Positions 45,863-55,971 of a DNA stretch of 64,000 nt are shown one piece after another; position 1 is the stretch's first letter; each line of letters opens with the position of its first letter. The DNA lies in assembly GCA_028712695.1 (NCBI GenBank), contig JAQTQZ010000006.1, positions 62,001-126,000 of the forward strand, read 5' to 3'. Made by a program: the position numbers and the translations under genes. This DNA comes from Methylovulum sp. (GTDB lineage Bacteria; Pseudomonadota; Gammaproteobacteria; Methylococcales; Methylomonadaceae). A model generated the notes under the pieces. The model worked only from the letters and a program-made list of their open reading frames with translations, was not told the origin of the DNA and made no database searches.

Positions 45863-47599
45863 ATGCGTAAAAATTTGCTTACCTTTACTGGGGGCGTTGT
45901 GCTGCTCCTTAACCAGTCATGGAGCGTGGCAACGACTGACTTACCGCCTAATAAAAAAGTAGAGTTGGGGCCGGTTGAAGAGGTCTGCTCTGATTTCACG
46001 CCTCAGGAATGGCGCGAAGCCCAAGTTATCGACGGCGTGGACATACAAGAATCAAGACTGTGTGAACCAGACAATCCAGCCGATATTGCCGCTTTTGTTA
46101 AGGGCACTAACGGTATTTCCATGGACACCCTAATGAGGACCCAGCTAGCGGCTGACGCAATCACCATGTCCGATGATATGGATGGCGACGGCGATCCTGA
46201 TAAAATTATTATTAAATTGGAAGTCGTTGAGTTAAATGGCCGCTCGCCTGATGTTAAAGAACCTATAACAACCTTTGACATTGCTCCAGGTATCCAACCG
46301 ACGTTTTGGGTTTATGCACCCAAAACCCGTGACATGTCCACCCGCAGCCTTTATGAGCCTATCGCCAACCCGTTGTTACGCGTGCCCTCGCCCGTGATCC
46401 GCGTTGAACAGGATGATGTGGTTTGGTTGGTGCTGGAAAACACCCATTATCTGCCACATTCCATCCATTTACATGGCATCGACCACCCGTTTATGGATAT
46501 GGGAGGAACCGGGAATGATGGCGTGGCGCAAACCAGCAACATGGACACCATGCCTGGCGAGAGCAAAACCTATGTCATCAAGCCCCGCCAGCCGGGCACC
46601 ATGTACTATCATTGCCATGTGCAACCGCACACCCATATCCCTATGGGCTTACAAGGCATTTTTGTCGTCGAAGAAAACCGGCCTAATAACTGGCCGCAAA
46701 CCTTAAACGTAGGTGCGGGACAAGTCCGCCATCCCTCGGTCGCTGTGCTGGAAAAATACGCCAGGGAATATGATTTGCATTATGAGTCGGCGGACAAACA
46801 ACTCCATGAAGTCGCCGCAAGAGCCGCAAATGACCCGCGCCTGACCGCCAAATACATGAACATGGAGTATGACATCACCGATGCTGATGACGACTACTTT
46901 ATGCTCAATGGCCGTTCTTTCCCTTATACCCTAAGGGAGTCGTTGATTCACATGGAAGAGAATCAAAAAGTGAAGCTCCGGATTTTAAATGGCCATACCG
47001 ATGCGTTTGCAATGCACATTCATGGCCATAAGCCTGTCATCACCCATTACGATGGCGTTGATAACGGCCCGGGTTCCTATATCCAACGCGATGTGCACGG
47101 TATGGTGCCGGCTCAGCGCATTGACCTCGAATTGAACGGCGCCGATGATGGCTTAAACAGTTTTGGCCAAGGTATCTGGATGATGCACGACCATGTGGAA
47201 AAGTCGTTTACTACGGATGGACATGGTGAAGGCGGAGATATTAGCCTAGTTGTCTATAAAGGCTTTGTTGATGAAAAAGGGATTCCTTCCGCACATGGCA
47301 TGAGCCTGGCCCCTTATTTCAGCAAGTCCGTATGGAAAGGCCAGTATCCTATTTGGCAGGATTATGATAAGTGGCACAGCTTAGGCCTACCAGATCTGCA
47401 AGCCGACTATAAGCCCGCCAAAGTCGCCGTGCAAACGGTTGCGCCACAGAGGGGGGCGGCAACTGCACCAACAAACGGGCAAGGGTCTTCATTCATCGGC
47501 AAGCTGTTTTATGGCTTAATACTGGGGTTATTAAGTTATGTGGTGGTGGTTAACCGACGTCCTATTTATGATTTTGCGCTTAAGCTGATAAAAAAATAA
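45863..47599 (+). CDS. multicopper oxidase with C-terminal membrane anchor
   Basis: A 578-residue exported oxidase: signal peptide (residues 1-24), an acidic DDMDGDGDPDK Ca-binding-like loop near residue 103, and two cupredoxin domains. Copper motifs are HLHGIDH near 201, YYHCHVQPHTHIPMG near 249 (type 1 copper Cys), HIHGH near 384 and MHDHVEKSF near 440. The type 1 Cys is in the first domain, and the second lacks one, as in type C two-domain enzymes. One C-terminal membrane helix (LFYGLILGLLSYVVVV) would anchor it. It may oxidise copper or phenols outside the membrane; substrate unknown. Confidence 0.88.
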   Translation: MRKNLLTFTGGVVLLLNQSWSVATTDLPPNKKVELGPVEEVCSDFTPQEWREAQVIDGVDIQESRLCEPDNPADIAAFVKGTNGISMDTLMRTQLAADAITMSDDMDGDGDPDKIIIKLEVVELNGRSPDVKEPITTFDIAPGIQPTFWVYAPKTRDMSTRSLYEPIANPLLRVPSPVIRVEQDDVVWLVLENTHYLPHSIHLHGIDHPFMDMGGTGNDGVAQTSNMDTMPGESKTYVIKPRQPGTMYYHCHVQPHTHIPMGLQGIFVVEENRPNNWPQTLNVGAGQVRHPSVAVLEKYAREYDLHYESADKQLHEVAARAANDPRLTAKYMNMEYDITDADDDYFMLNGRSFPYTLRESLIHMEENQKVKLRILNGHTDAFAMHIHGHKPVITHYDGVDNGPGSYIQRDVHGMVPAQRIDLELNGADDGLNSFGQGIWMMHDHVEKSFTTDGHGEGGDISLVVYKGFVDEKGIPSAHGMSLAPYFSKSVWKGQYPIWQDYDKWHSLGLPDLQADYKPAKVAVQTVAPQRGAATAPTNGQGSSFIGKLFYGLILGLLSYVVVVNRRPIYDFALKLIKK

Positions 47600-47744
47600 G
47601 ATGATTGCCACACCATCATGCCGGTTAGGCGTGATGGTGTCCATACTCAAACAACCGCATATACATTAACGGCCTTCCCTGACCGCATTACAAACCAGCT
47701 TGTCCAATCCCTATCCCCGCGCTTCCTTTATGTTAAGGCCGGTA

Positions 47745-48260
47745 TCAGCATGACACCGCATTTAAATGTTCATTGTCATATAAACGGGTTTTTTTCCATC
47801 CGTCAAATTTGTCATCATGAAATTCAATATCGTTATCGATGGCAAATTCATAGCAACTCCGAAACAACTTAGCAGTGCGGAACGCATGTAATTCATCATC
47901 AGCGGTAATTTTATTGATATTGCCAACTTGAAAGGTTTTGTTGCGCGCCTTGCCATCATGTACCCAAAAAACGGTATAGCAGAGATAGCTTTTATCTTTA
48001 CGGTGATCGTATTTAATCGTTCTGGATACACCTGTCACACCAGTCGTGGTTTTATTTTTAGGGGGCTTAAGGAACCGGCTTTTACTACCTTTGAGGACGA
48101 CAAGCATTTGATCCCGCCAAGTAATGGCTGCTTGCAAAGATTTGCCCTTATTTCCCCATAACTTATGGGAAAAATAACGGCTACTTTCTTTTCCGCGTCG
48201 CACGATACGGACTTGAAAACCAAAAACGTCGGGTTCGGTAATATGTTTGTTTTTTACCAT
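47745..48260 (-). CDS. AP2-like DNA-binding domain protein
   Basis: A 171-residue basic protein with two regions resembling AP2/ERF-type domains as found in bacterial and phage proteins: GFQVRIVRRGKESSRYFSHK (residues 14-33) and GVSRTIKYDHRKDKSYLCY, then VFWVHDGKARNKTFQV (residues 77-112). Each is followed by a helix. It could be a DNA-binding regulator or a homing-endonuclease relative without its nuclease part. It stands alone. Confidence 0.6.
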   Translation of the reverse strand: MVKNKHITEPDVFGFQVRIVRRGKESSRYFSHKLWGNKGKSLQAAITWRDQMLVVLKGSKSRFLKPPKNKTTTGVTGVSRTIKYDHRKDKSYLCYTVFWVHDGKARNKTFQVGNINKITADDELHAFRTAKLFRSCYEFAIDNDIEFHDDKFDGWKKTRLYDNEHLNAVSC

Positions 48261-48595
48261 AAACTGATTTCTCTATAACGGAATATATACAGATGGCTTT
48301 AACAACAAAGCTATGCCGCCACCGACTGTGCCGACATCAATAGCCATGGATTAAAGTGCACTCAATGCCTCGCGGGGCATAGAGCTTTAAAGTAGCGCGA
48401 GGCGAGCCTATTACAAAAATCAAAATAACCATCGTTTTTTGTAATATAACCGTAACAAATTATCGCTAAAGACAGCCTAAATGCAAGTAAAAATTAACCT
48501 AGCTAGACAAATCCCGACCAATCTAGTGTAGAATAGCCCAATTCAACTGCCATAATGGTAAGTTCAAGCGTGTAATCCTTTGTTTTTTAATTCTT
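48261..48595 (+). promoter_or_regulatory. upstream region of the peroxiredoxin gene
   Basis: The region holds a possible promoter, TAGACA (48504-48509) and TAGAAT (48529-48534) with a long 19-bp spacer. No OxyR-like site was recognised with certainty. Confidence 0.3.
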
Positions 48596-48607
48596 TTGGA
48601 GGTACCA

Positions 48608-49210
48608 ATGAGCGTATTAGTCGGTAAACAAGCACCTGATTTTACAGTCCCAGCCGTTTTAGGTGATGGTCAAATAGTTGATTCTTTCAGCTTTTCTGAA
48701 GCCACTAACGGTAAATATGCAGTCGTATTTTTCTACCCATTAGACTTTACTTTTGTCTGCCCAAGTGAGCTGATCGCTTTGGATCACCGTATAGATGAAT
48801 TCAAAAGTCGCGGTGTTGAAGTGATTGCCGTCTCTATAGATTCACATTTCACCCACAATGCTTGGCGCAACACACCTATCAATAAAGGTGGTATTGGCCC
48901 AGTCCGCTACACCATGGCGGCGGATTTGTCACATACCATCTGTAAAGATTATGATGTTGAAGCCGGTGCAGGCGTTGCTTTTCGTGGTACTTTCCTGATA
49001 GACACTGCGGGTGTGGTACGTCATCAAGTGGTTAACGACCTGCCATTAGGCCGTAACATGGACGAGTTGCTGCGGATGATTGATGCCCTGCAATTCCATG
49101 AAGAACATGGTGAAGTTTGCCCTGCCGGTTGGAATAAAGGTGATGCCGGTATGAATGCAAACCCAGCAGGTGTTGCAGAATATCTGGACAAAAATGCAGA
49201 CAAACTGTAA
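48608..49210 (+). CDS. peroxiredoxin (AhpC/2-Cys type)
   Basis: A 200-residue typical 2-Cys peroxiredoxin that reduces hydrogen peroxide and organic peroxides. The peroxidatic Cys is in FYPLDFTFVCPSEL near residue 50, and the resolving Cys in GEVCPAGW near 170. The ATG at 48608 is chosen because GGAGG lies 7 bp upstream; the frame opens 12 bp earlier. Monocistronic, with its own terminator. Confidence 0.96.
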   Translation: MSVLVGKQAPDFTVPAVLGDGQIVDSFSFSEATNGKYAVVFFYPLDFTFVCPSELIALDHRIDEFKSRGVEVIAVSIDSHFTHNAWRNTPINKGGIGPVRYTMAADLSHTICKDYDVEAGAGVAFRGTFLIDTAGVVRHQVVNDLPLGRNMDELLRMIDALQFHEEHGEVCPAGWNKGDAGMNANPAGVAEYLDKNADKL

Positions 49211-49234
49211 TTGACTGCATTTCACTAATAATCT

Positions 49235-49268
49235 AAGGCGCGTCGTGTCACACGACGCGCCTTTTTTA
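49235..49268 (+). terminator. rho-independent terminator of the peroxiredoxin gene
   Basis: 13-bp perfect stem AAGGCGCGTCGTG / CACGACGCGCCTT with a 3-nt loop, followed by TTTTT. Strong intrinsic terminator. Confidence 0.93.
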
Positions 49269-49283
49269 TTTTAGGGTTAGCGA

Positions 49284-49571
49284 CTATTTTGCCGCATCTG
49301 CCAAGAGCTTTTTCCTAATTAAAAACGCTGCACAAACACCTATGACAGCGGGTAGCTGGATGAGCAAAAACGTTCCGGTCGCGCTTTTAGCAACCAGTCC
49401 TGACAATATTGAAACAATCGACAACTTAACCGCCCACCAAGCAATCCAATAACCCATAACCCCGATAACCGCCCATTTTATCGGTGGCTCGCCCTGATTT
49501 TTTGCGGTCAAATAAAACCACACTAAAATGGCAATACCTGCGGCTTTAGCTAAAAGTAACATATTCTCCAC
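49284..49571 (-). CDS. small membrane protein, unknown function
   Basis: A 95-residue protein with three hydrophobic helices (AAGIAILVWFYLTA, WAVIGVMGYWIAWWAVKL, LIQLPAVIGVCAAFLI). It lies convergent with the peroxiredoxin gene, next to its terminator. GGTGGAGA precedes the start. Family not recognised. Confidence 0.7.
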   Translation of the reverse strand: MENMLLLAKAAGIAILVWFYLTAKNQGEPPIKWAVIGVMGYWIAWWAVKLSIVSILSGLVAKSATGTFLLIQLPAVIGVCAAFLIRKKLLADAAK

Positions 49572-49814
49572 CTTTTGATTATTATAATAAATACACGTCT
49601 CGTTAGAAAGTAATCTGGATCGTTTTACTGCAAAATGCCCAGTCCAGAATTTAACCTGTAACGGATGGATGATATTCCATAATGTGGAATTTTTGCATTA
49701 TTTTTAACGGCCTCGCATGCCACGTAATAAAAACCCTCAGGGCGTGACAGATCTTCCAACAAATTCATGACCCGTAAAAAACCAGCGCCTGCTTTAATCT
49801 ACCGACAAGGAGAA

Positions 49815-50303
49815 ATGATGGAAGAACAAATGCTTGCCCTCGCTGATCAGTTAGGGCGGTTTTTACATGCAGAAAATAAAAAAATAACTACGGCGGAGTC
49901 TTGCACAGGCGGTTGGATTGCCGAAGTGATTACTGCAATTCCAGGATGTTCGGCTTGGTTTGATAGTGGTTTTGTCACTTATAGTAACGCCGCAAAAATA
50001 CGGATGCTGGGAGTAAAGGCTGAAACACTGGTACGTTATGGTGCAGTGAGCGCCGAAACAGCGGAAGAAATGGCCGCAGGGGCGTTAGCCCATAGCGATG
50101 CAGATTATGCGATCGCCGTCACGGGCATTGCAGGCCCAGACGGCGGTACGCCCGAAAAACCGGTGGGTACGGTATTTATTGCATGGCAAAGCAAAAATGG
50201 GCAATCCAGAGTGGTAAGGGAGCAGCTTTCTGGAGACCGGCGGCAAATAAGGGCAAATACGGTGATAATTGCTATAGAGGGGGTTGGAATTAATACACAA
50301 TAA
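49815..50303 (+). CDS. pncC: CinA-family nicotinamide-nucleotide amidohydrolase
   Basis: A 162-residue stand-alone CinA C-terminal domain (PncC), which deamidates nicotinamide mononucleotide in NAD recycling. Signatures are TTAESCTGGWIAEVIT (residues 26-41), FDSGFVTYSNAAK and VTGIAGPDGGTPEKPVGTVF. AAGGAG precedes the ATG at 49815 (or the next one at 49818); the longer frame lacks a site. Confidence 0.93.
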   Translation: MMEEQMLALADQLGRFLHAENKKITTAESCTGGWIAEVITAIPGCSAWFDSGFVTYSNAAKIRMLGVKAETLVRYGAVSAETAEEMAAGALAHSDADYAIAVTGIAGPDGGTPEKPVGTVFIAWQSKNGQSRVVREQLSGDRRQIRANTVIIAIEGVGINTQ

Positions 50304-50348
50304 AACTAGACAAACTTTAACTGTAGATAAATTTAGTAGAATTGCCCA

Positions 50349-50570
50349 TCAAAAGCCAAATTCAGATTCATCAAAATCGTCAAATTGATCTTTCAACCGT
50401 TTCTTTTCCCAATAAATTTCAATTTTTCGGCGTGCATCCCTCTTTACGGTCTCTGTTTCAAGATTTTCTGTTAGCGAAGCAAATTCACCGGCATCAAAAA
50501 TGTCATCGTCATCATTATCAGGTTCGGTAGGGCTCGTTTTAGTTACTGGTTTAGAGGTGTTTTTGGTCAT
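50349..50570 (-). CDS. PA3496-like small protein
   Basis: A 73-residue acidic protein. Its C-terminal half (RDARRKIEIYWEKKRLKDQF, then acidic residues) matches the small PA3496 family found in gammaproteobacteria. The function is unclear; the family has been linked to envelope integrity. Start at 50570 (MTKNTSK) is preferred over one 12 bp upstream. Confidence 0.7.
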   Translation of the reverse strand: MTKNTSKPVTKTSPTEPDNDDDDIFDAGEFASLTENLETETVKRDARRKIEIYWEKKRLKDQFDDFDESEFGF

Positions 50571-50793
50571 TTGTAATCTCACAAAAAAGCATTATTAAAA
50601 TCCTATTAATTACGCTTGTAAATTAAAAAATAATAATAGCAAGCCAAAACTCTAGCAAGCTATAGCGCGTTATTTAAGGGTTGCCCCTTTGAGCTTTTAT
50701 AACGCGGGAGACGTTCGGATACAATAATTTTTATTGGGGCTATAGTGCAATAGCCGCATATTTAATTACCTTATAATTATAGAGAGCATTAAT

Positions 50794-51678
50794 ATGACCC
50801 CTAATTTTCTTGTTATTGGCGCACAAAAATCCGGCACAACTTGGATGGATCGAAATTTGAGGATCCATCCTGATATTTGGTTACCGCCTGAAAAAGAAAT
50901 GCATTATTTCGACTTGCCTAAAAATATACCGTTTGTGTTTTTTATGTGCGCACCGGAACGCGGCGACCGTTATTGGGTTTTTAACCGGTTAAAAAGAGCC
51001 TATCGCATGGCAAGCGCCAATCCTAGTGCCATTAACTGGTATAGCCGTTATTATTTTTTACCGCGGACTGACCACTGGTACCAATCCCTTTTTAGCCCGG
51101 ATAACAGCCAGATTGCTGGCGAAATAACGCCGGATTATGCTGTCATGAATGAAAAAAAAATCGCCCATGTCCACGCACTTGCGCCGACCATAAAAATTAT
51201 TTACCTGATGCGCAATCCTATTGAGAGGATGTGGTCACAAGCGGCGATGCACTTTAGCGAACGCTCAGGTTATCAGGGCATACACACAATAGACGAGGAA
51301 ACTATCATCGGGTTTTTATGTAAACCCACACGGCTTGCCCATGCACGGTATTTTAAAAACTTGCAACGCTGGAAAAAATATTATTCCCCAGAACAGATTT
51401 TCACCGGCTTTTTTGAAGATATTGCTGATGTGCCCGAACAACTGCTTAAGTCCATTTTTGAATTCCTTGGAGTAACGGCATCTGCTGACTGCATCTCCGG
51501 CTTGTCTGCAGAAAAGATATTTGCCCGCGACTATCCACCTATTCCACGGCGCATTGCCCATTTGCTTGCCGGATTGCTTATAGATGATATAACAGCCCTT
51601 CATCAGTATTTTAATAATGCATACACTGCGCAATGGCTCACGTCGGCAACAGCCTATCTGGCTGTTTCGGACACTTGA
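50794..51678 (+). CDS. sulfotransferase domain protein
   Basis: A 294-residue PAPS-dependent sulfotransferase of the Sulfotransfer_1 type. The 5'-phosphosulfate loop is FLVIGAQKSGTTWMDRNL (residues 4-21), followed by KEMHYFD. The 3'-phosphate site IIYLMRNPIERMWSQ is near residue 130. Acceptor unknown. It is distinct from the type 2 protein at 11403. Confidence 0.88.
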   Translation: MTPNFLVIGAQKSGTTWMDRNLRIHPDIWLPPEKEMHYFDLPKNIPFVFFMCAPERGDRYWVFNRLKRAYRMASANPSAINWYSRYYFLPRTDHWYQSLFSPDNSQIAGEITPDYAVMNEKKIAHVHALAPTIKIIYLMRNPIERMWSQAAMHFSERSGYQGIHTIDEETIIGFLCKPTRLAHARYFKNLQRWKKYYSPEQIFTGFFEDIADVPEQLLKSIFEFLGVTASADCISGLSAEKIFARDYPPIPRRIAHLLAGLLIDDITALHQYFNNAYTAQWLTSATAYLAVSDT

Positions 51679-51802
51679 TAAACTAAACGCAAAATCTGGC
51701 CCGCACAAGCATAGACTTTAATGGCTTTGCGCTAAGACACATAAAAACCTGCAACCGATTAAATGTACTCATGACTGATAACAACTGCCCAGGTAAAACC
51801 CC

Positions 51803-54800
51803 TTGAGCCCCTTATTAACTTATCGTTGGCCTTATTTACCAAAACTACTTGGCGTGGCGGTGGCTTATGCACTACTTGTTAAAATTGTTTTGATCCATTT
51901 AACAACAGATGCCAGCAACATTTCCATTGTATGGATGCCCAGTGGCTTAGGGTTGGCAACGTTACTTATCGGCGGCAAAAAATATTGGCCCGGTATTTTG
52001 CTCGGATCATTAGCCGTCCGGCTAATGCTAGGGGGCGCACTGCTGCCCTCAACTTTTGCGGCACTAAGCAATGTGGTTGAGCCTTTGCTTGGTGTCTGGC
52101 TACTAGACCATGTTTTAATAAAAGCAGACTATCGTTTTGATTCTTCTCTAACGCAACCGCGTGATTATTTTGCGTTAGCCCTAACGGCTACCCTAACAGC
52201 GATGGTCGCCGCCATTATCGGCGTCACCAGCTTTTGGTTGGCGGGCATTGTCACAACCGAAGTGCTCGAAGACAGCTTTCTACATTGGTGGATGGGCAAT
52301 GTTTTAGGTATGACCTTATTAGCGCCCCTGATATTGGTGTGGCAAACTTTTCCCCATCACTGGCTAAAGTGGCACAAGGCTATTGAGGCCCTCTTCTGTT
52401 TCGGGTTAATGCTGCTAATGGGGCAAGCCCTTTTTTTATCCCCTTTCAATGAGCTTAACAGCAAACTTGCGCTAGGTTACTGGCCGTTCCTCTTTGTCGT
52501 TTGGGCGGCTGTGCGGTTAGGACGTCACGGCACCTTGCTCATTATTTTCATAACTGCGACGCAAGCCTTGCTGGGCGCTATCCAAGGCATCGGTTTTTTT
52601 GCCGGCGACCTAGCCAACACCTCACTGTACGGCTTCTGGTCTTATATGCTGGTGCTGACCTTGGTTGGGCTTACGCTGGCATTAGTCATTAACCAGCGCG
52701 ATCAGGCCGAAAATCACTTACGCACCTTATCGGTCGCCGTTGAACAAAGCCCCGCAGCCATCATTATCACCGATTTGAATGCGACCATTCAGTACACTAA
52801 CCCGCGCTTTACGCAAATAACCGGCTACTCTGCAGCCGAGACCCTTGGCTACAATTTTAGTTTTTTTTATCCCGAATTGACCGATCCCGCCGATTACCGC
52901 GCCATGCAGAACGCGCTGGCGAACGGCTTGGCATGGTCAGGCGAATGTGCCAACAGGCACAAAAATGGCTCTATTTATTGGGAAGAAGTGTATATGGCGC
53001 CTGTTAATAATAAAAAAGGCACCACGACGCATTATGTTGCCGTGCAGTTGGATATAACCGAACGTAAACAAGCCGAGCTATTGCTACGCAGCAGTGAACA
53101 GCACTACGCCACCCTGCTTAATGTGTCGCCTGTCGGCGTGTTTGAAACAAACAAAGAAGGGCTTTGCCTTTATGTGAATGGCCGCTGGTCGAATATTACC
53201 GGCCTGCCACCAGAACAAGCCGCCGGGACTGGTTGGATAACAGCGTTATACCCTGATGATAAGCAAGCGGTTTGCAGCGAATGGGAAAATGCCATTGCCG
53301 AAGCACGGCCCTTCCGCTTGGAATATCGTTTTTTGCGCGACGACGGCAAAATCACCTGGGTGCTAGGCCAAGCGCAGGCTTTTTACACACAGTCCGGTGA
53401 GGTGCAGGGCTATATTGGCACCATTACCGACATTACTGAACAAAAGCTTACCGAACAACGCGAACAATCACATAGCCAAATGTTAGACTTATTGGCCAAA
53501 GGCGCACCGCTCAATGAAATTTTGCATGCTGTGGTCGCCAATATCGAGCAGAACAACCCCGCCATGCTCTGCAGCATCCTATTGATGGATCAAGAAGGCC
53601 GGCATTTACTGCTGGGAGCCGGCCCCAGCCTACCGGATTTTTTCAATGCCGCGATTGACGGCGTTGAATGTGGCGAGGGGGTCGGCTCTTGCGGCACCTG
53701 CGCCTTTTCGGGCCAGCGTGTGATTGTCGAAGATATCCAATCCCATCCTTATTGGGCCGCTTATAAGGACTTGGCTGCCGAGGCCGGATTAGCGGCCTGT
53801 TGGTCAGAACCTATCAAGAATACAGCAGGTAAAGTCATTGGCTCATTCGCCATTTACCAGCGGCAGGTAAGCACACCTGATGAGGCTGATATCCGGTTGA
53901 TTATCCAAGCAGCCACCATAGCAGGCATTGCCATTGAACAAAGTCACGCCAGGAACGAACAAAAAATAGCGTCATTGGTGTATCAAAACACCAGCGAAGC
54001 AATGATTGTAACGGATGTCAATAACACCATCATTGCCGTCAACCCGGCCTTTATCAAAGTCACCGGCTACACAGCGGATGAAATTATTGGCAAAAACCCC
54101 AGGATACTTCAATCAGGCAAGCATGATAAAGCCTTCTACGACAACTTATGGCACGCACTGAACACCGTCGGCAGATGGCAAGGCGAGTTATGGGACAAAC
54201 GCAAAAACGGCGAAATTTATCCCAAGTGGCTTACCATTGACAGCATCCTTAATAAAGACGGCATCCTGCAAGGTTACCTCGCCTTATTTTCCGACATCAG
54301 CCTTTTCAAAAAGGCTGAAGACCTTATCTGGCAACAAGCCAATTATGATTCCCTAACAGGCTTGCCAAACCGGCGCATGTTTAATGACCGGCTGAATCAA
54401 GAAATCAAAAAAGCCCACCGTACAAAATCAGGGTTAGCGCTAATGTTCCTTGACCTGGACCGGTTCAAAGAAATCAACGACAGCCTTGGGCATGCCATGG
54501 GCGACAAGCTTCTGTCAGAAGCGGCACGCCGTTTACGTGAGTGCGTGCGCGAAGTGGATACCGTCGCACGGTTAGGCGGGGATGAATTTGTCATCATCCT
54601 TACCGGAATTGGCGAACCCGAGGCTATCGATGGCGTTGCCAAAAATATTTTGGCCGTGCTCGCCCAGCCTTTTTGGCTAGACAATGAAACTGCTTATATT
54701 TCCGCCAGCATTGGTATCGCCCTTTATCCTGAAGATGCCCACGACGTGGTTTCACTGATTAAAAGCGCCGACCAAGCGATGTACGATGCGAAAGAAAAAG

Positions 54801-55621
54801 GCCGCAACTGTTACAGTTATTTCGCCCCTTTTATGCAAGAAGCGGCCCGAATTCGTGTGCAAATGACTAAAGACCTGCGTAGCGCCATTGCCGGACAACA
54901 GTTTTTCATGCTCTACCAACCTATTGTGTCGCTAAAAACCGGCAACGTTCATAAGGCAGAGGCGTTAATTCGCTGGACACACCCGGTCTACGGCGTACTA
55001 AACCCTGAAGTGTTTATTGCAATTGCCGAAGAAAACCGGATGATTATTGAAATCGGCGACTGGGTGTTCCGGGAAGTTGCCCGTCAAGCCGCAAAATGGC
55101 GAAGCAGCCTTTATGACCAATTCCAAATCAGTGTGAACAAATCGCCGATACAATTCCAGAGCTTGCCTTATGCGCATGGCGAGTGGATTGCGTACTTGCA
55201 GGAACTGGGCATCCCTGGACAGAGCATAGTGATAGAAATCACCGAGGGCTTGCTGTTAAATGCCAATGTTGACACGATCAACCAGCTTTTGGCCTATCGT
55301 GACGCGGGAATTAATGTCTCACTTGATGATTTTGGCACCGGCTATTCCTCGCTTGCCTATCTTCGAAAATTCGATATTGATTACCTAAAAATAGACCAGA
55401 CCTTCATCCGTCATCTAACCACCGATTCTAATGATTTTATTTTATGCGAAGCCATTATCGTGATGGCGCACAAGCTAGGTATAAAAGTGATTGCTGAAGG
55501 CATAGAAACGACCGAGCAACGGGACTTGCTGACAGCTATGGGCTGCGATTACGGACAAGGTTATTTGTTTAGCAAACCCCTCGCCCCCATAGAATTTGAA
55601 ACCTTGTTTAATACCCATTAA
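51803..55621 (+). CDS. MASE1-PAS-GAF-GGDEF-EAL membrane signalling protein
   Basis: A 1272-residue c-di-GMP signalling protein: MASE1 with about eight membrane helices (1-300), two PAS domains (about 310-550), a GAF domain (560-715), a third PAS (720-840), GGDEF (845-1005, intact GGDEF near residue 924) and EAL (1015-1265, EALIRW near 1050 and DDFGTGYSSL intact). Both enzymatic domains keep their signatures, so synthesis and breakdown are both possible. The start is a TTG; no in-frame ATG precedes the first membrane helix, and the next Met lies within MASE1. Confidence 0.93.
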   Translation: MSPLLTYRWPYLPKLLGVAVAYALLVKIVLIHLTTDASNISIVWMPSGLGLATLLIGGKKYWPGILLGSLAVRLMLGGALLPSTFAALSNVVEPLLGVWLLDHVLIKADYRFDSSLTQPRDYFALALTATLTAMVAAIIGVTSFWLAGIVTTEVLEDSFLHWWMGNVLGMTLLAPLILVWQTFPHHWLKWHKAIEALFCFGLMLLMGQALFLSPFNELNSKLALGYWPFLFVVWAAVRLGRHGTLLIIFITATQALLGAIQGIGFFAGDLANTSLYGFWSYMLVLTLVGLTLALVINQRDQAENHLRTLSVAVEQSPAAIIITDLNATIQYTNPRFTQITGYSAAETLGYNFSFFYPELTDPADYRAMQNALANGLAWSGECANRHKNGSIYWEEVYMAPVNNKKGTTTHYVAVQLDITERKQAELLLRSSEQHYATLLNVSPVGVFETNKEGLCLYVNGRWSNITGLPPEQAAGTGWITALYPDDKQAVCSEWENAIAEARPFRLEYRFLRDDGKITWVLGQAQAFYTQSGEVQGYIGTITDITEQKLTEQREQSHSQMLDLLAKGAPLNEILHAVVANIEQNNPAMLCSILLMDQEGRHLLLGAGPSLPDFFNAAIDGVECGEGVGSCGTCAFSGQRVIVEDIQSHPYWAAYKDLAAEAGLAACWSEPIKNTAGKVIGSFAIYQRQVSTPDEADIRLIIQAATIAGIAIEQSHARNEQKIASLVYQNTSEAMIVTDVNNTIIAVNPAFIKVTGYTADEIIGKNPRILQSGKHDKAFYDNLWHALNTVGRWQGELWDKRKNGEIYPKWLTIDSILNKDGILQGYLALFSDISLFKKAEDLIWQQANYDSLTGLPNRRMFNDRLNQEIKKAHRTKSGLALMFLDLDRFKEINDSLGHAMGDKLLSEAARRLRECVREVDTVARLGGDEFVIILTGIGEPEAIDGVAKNILAVLAQPFWLDNETAYISASIGIALYPEDAHDVVSLIKSADQAMYDAKEKGRNCYSYFAPFMQEAARIRVQMTKDLRSAIAGQQFFMLYQPIVSLKTGNVHKAEALIRWTHPVYGVLNPEVFIAIAEENRMIIEIGDWVFREVARQAAKWRSSLYDQFQISVNKSPIQFQSLPYAHGEWIAYLQELGIPGQSIVIEITEGLLLNANVDTINQLLAYRDAGINVSLDDFGTGYSSLAYLRKFDIDYLKIDQTFIRHLTTDSNDFILCEAIIVMAHKLGIKVIAEGIETTEQRDLLTAMGCDYGQGYLFSKPLAPIEFETLFNTH

Positions 55622-55635
55622 AAACGCGCACGATA

Positions 55636-55908
55636 AAATTATCCGAAACACTGACCAACGATGTCCGTGAGGCAATTTGTGGTGAAATCAGCGTAGCATC
55701 GACACCACGGCCTTCTTTTTATACCATGTTGATCCTTTCGGGGATCATAGCCTCCTACGGCTTGCTCACCAACAGCGCCCCCGTGGTCATCGGCACCATG
55801 TTGGTCGCCCCGTTGATGACGCCCATTATCGGTAGCGCCCTATCGTTATCCTACACTGAAAAATTCAGCCGCATTGGATGCCAACCGCAAATTGGCGGCC
55901 GTTTGTGA
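55636..55908 (+). pseudogene. truncated DUF389 membrane protein gene
   Basis: A fragment with the DUF389 core: TNDVREAICGEISVASTPRP, then SFYTMLILSGIIASYGLL and VVIGTMLVAPLMTPIIGSAL. Upstream part is missing and similarity stops at SLSYTE; the last residues are unrelated and a stop follows. It appears cut by the arrival of the CRISPR-Cas locus that starts 60 bp later. Confidence 0.72.
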
Positions 55909-55971
55909 AACCAAACATAATAGGCCGCGCCACCTGTCCCCTTCAATCATCCTCAGGAACCCTATTTATTT

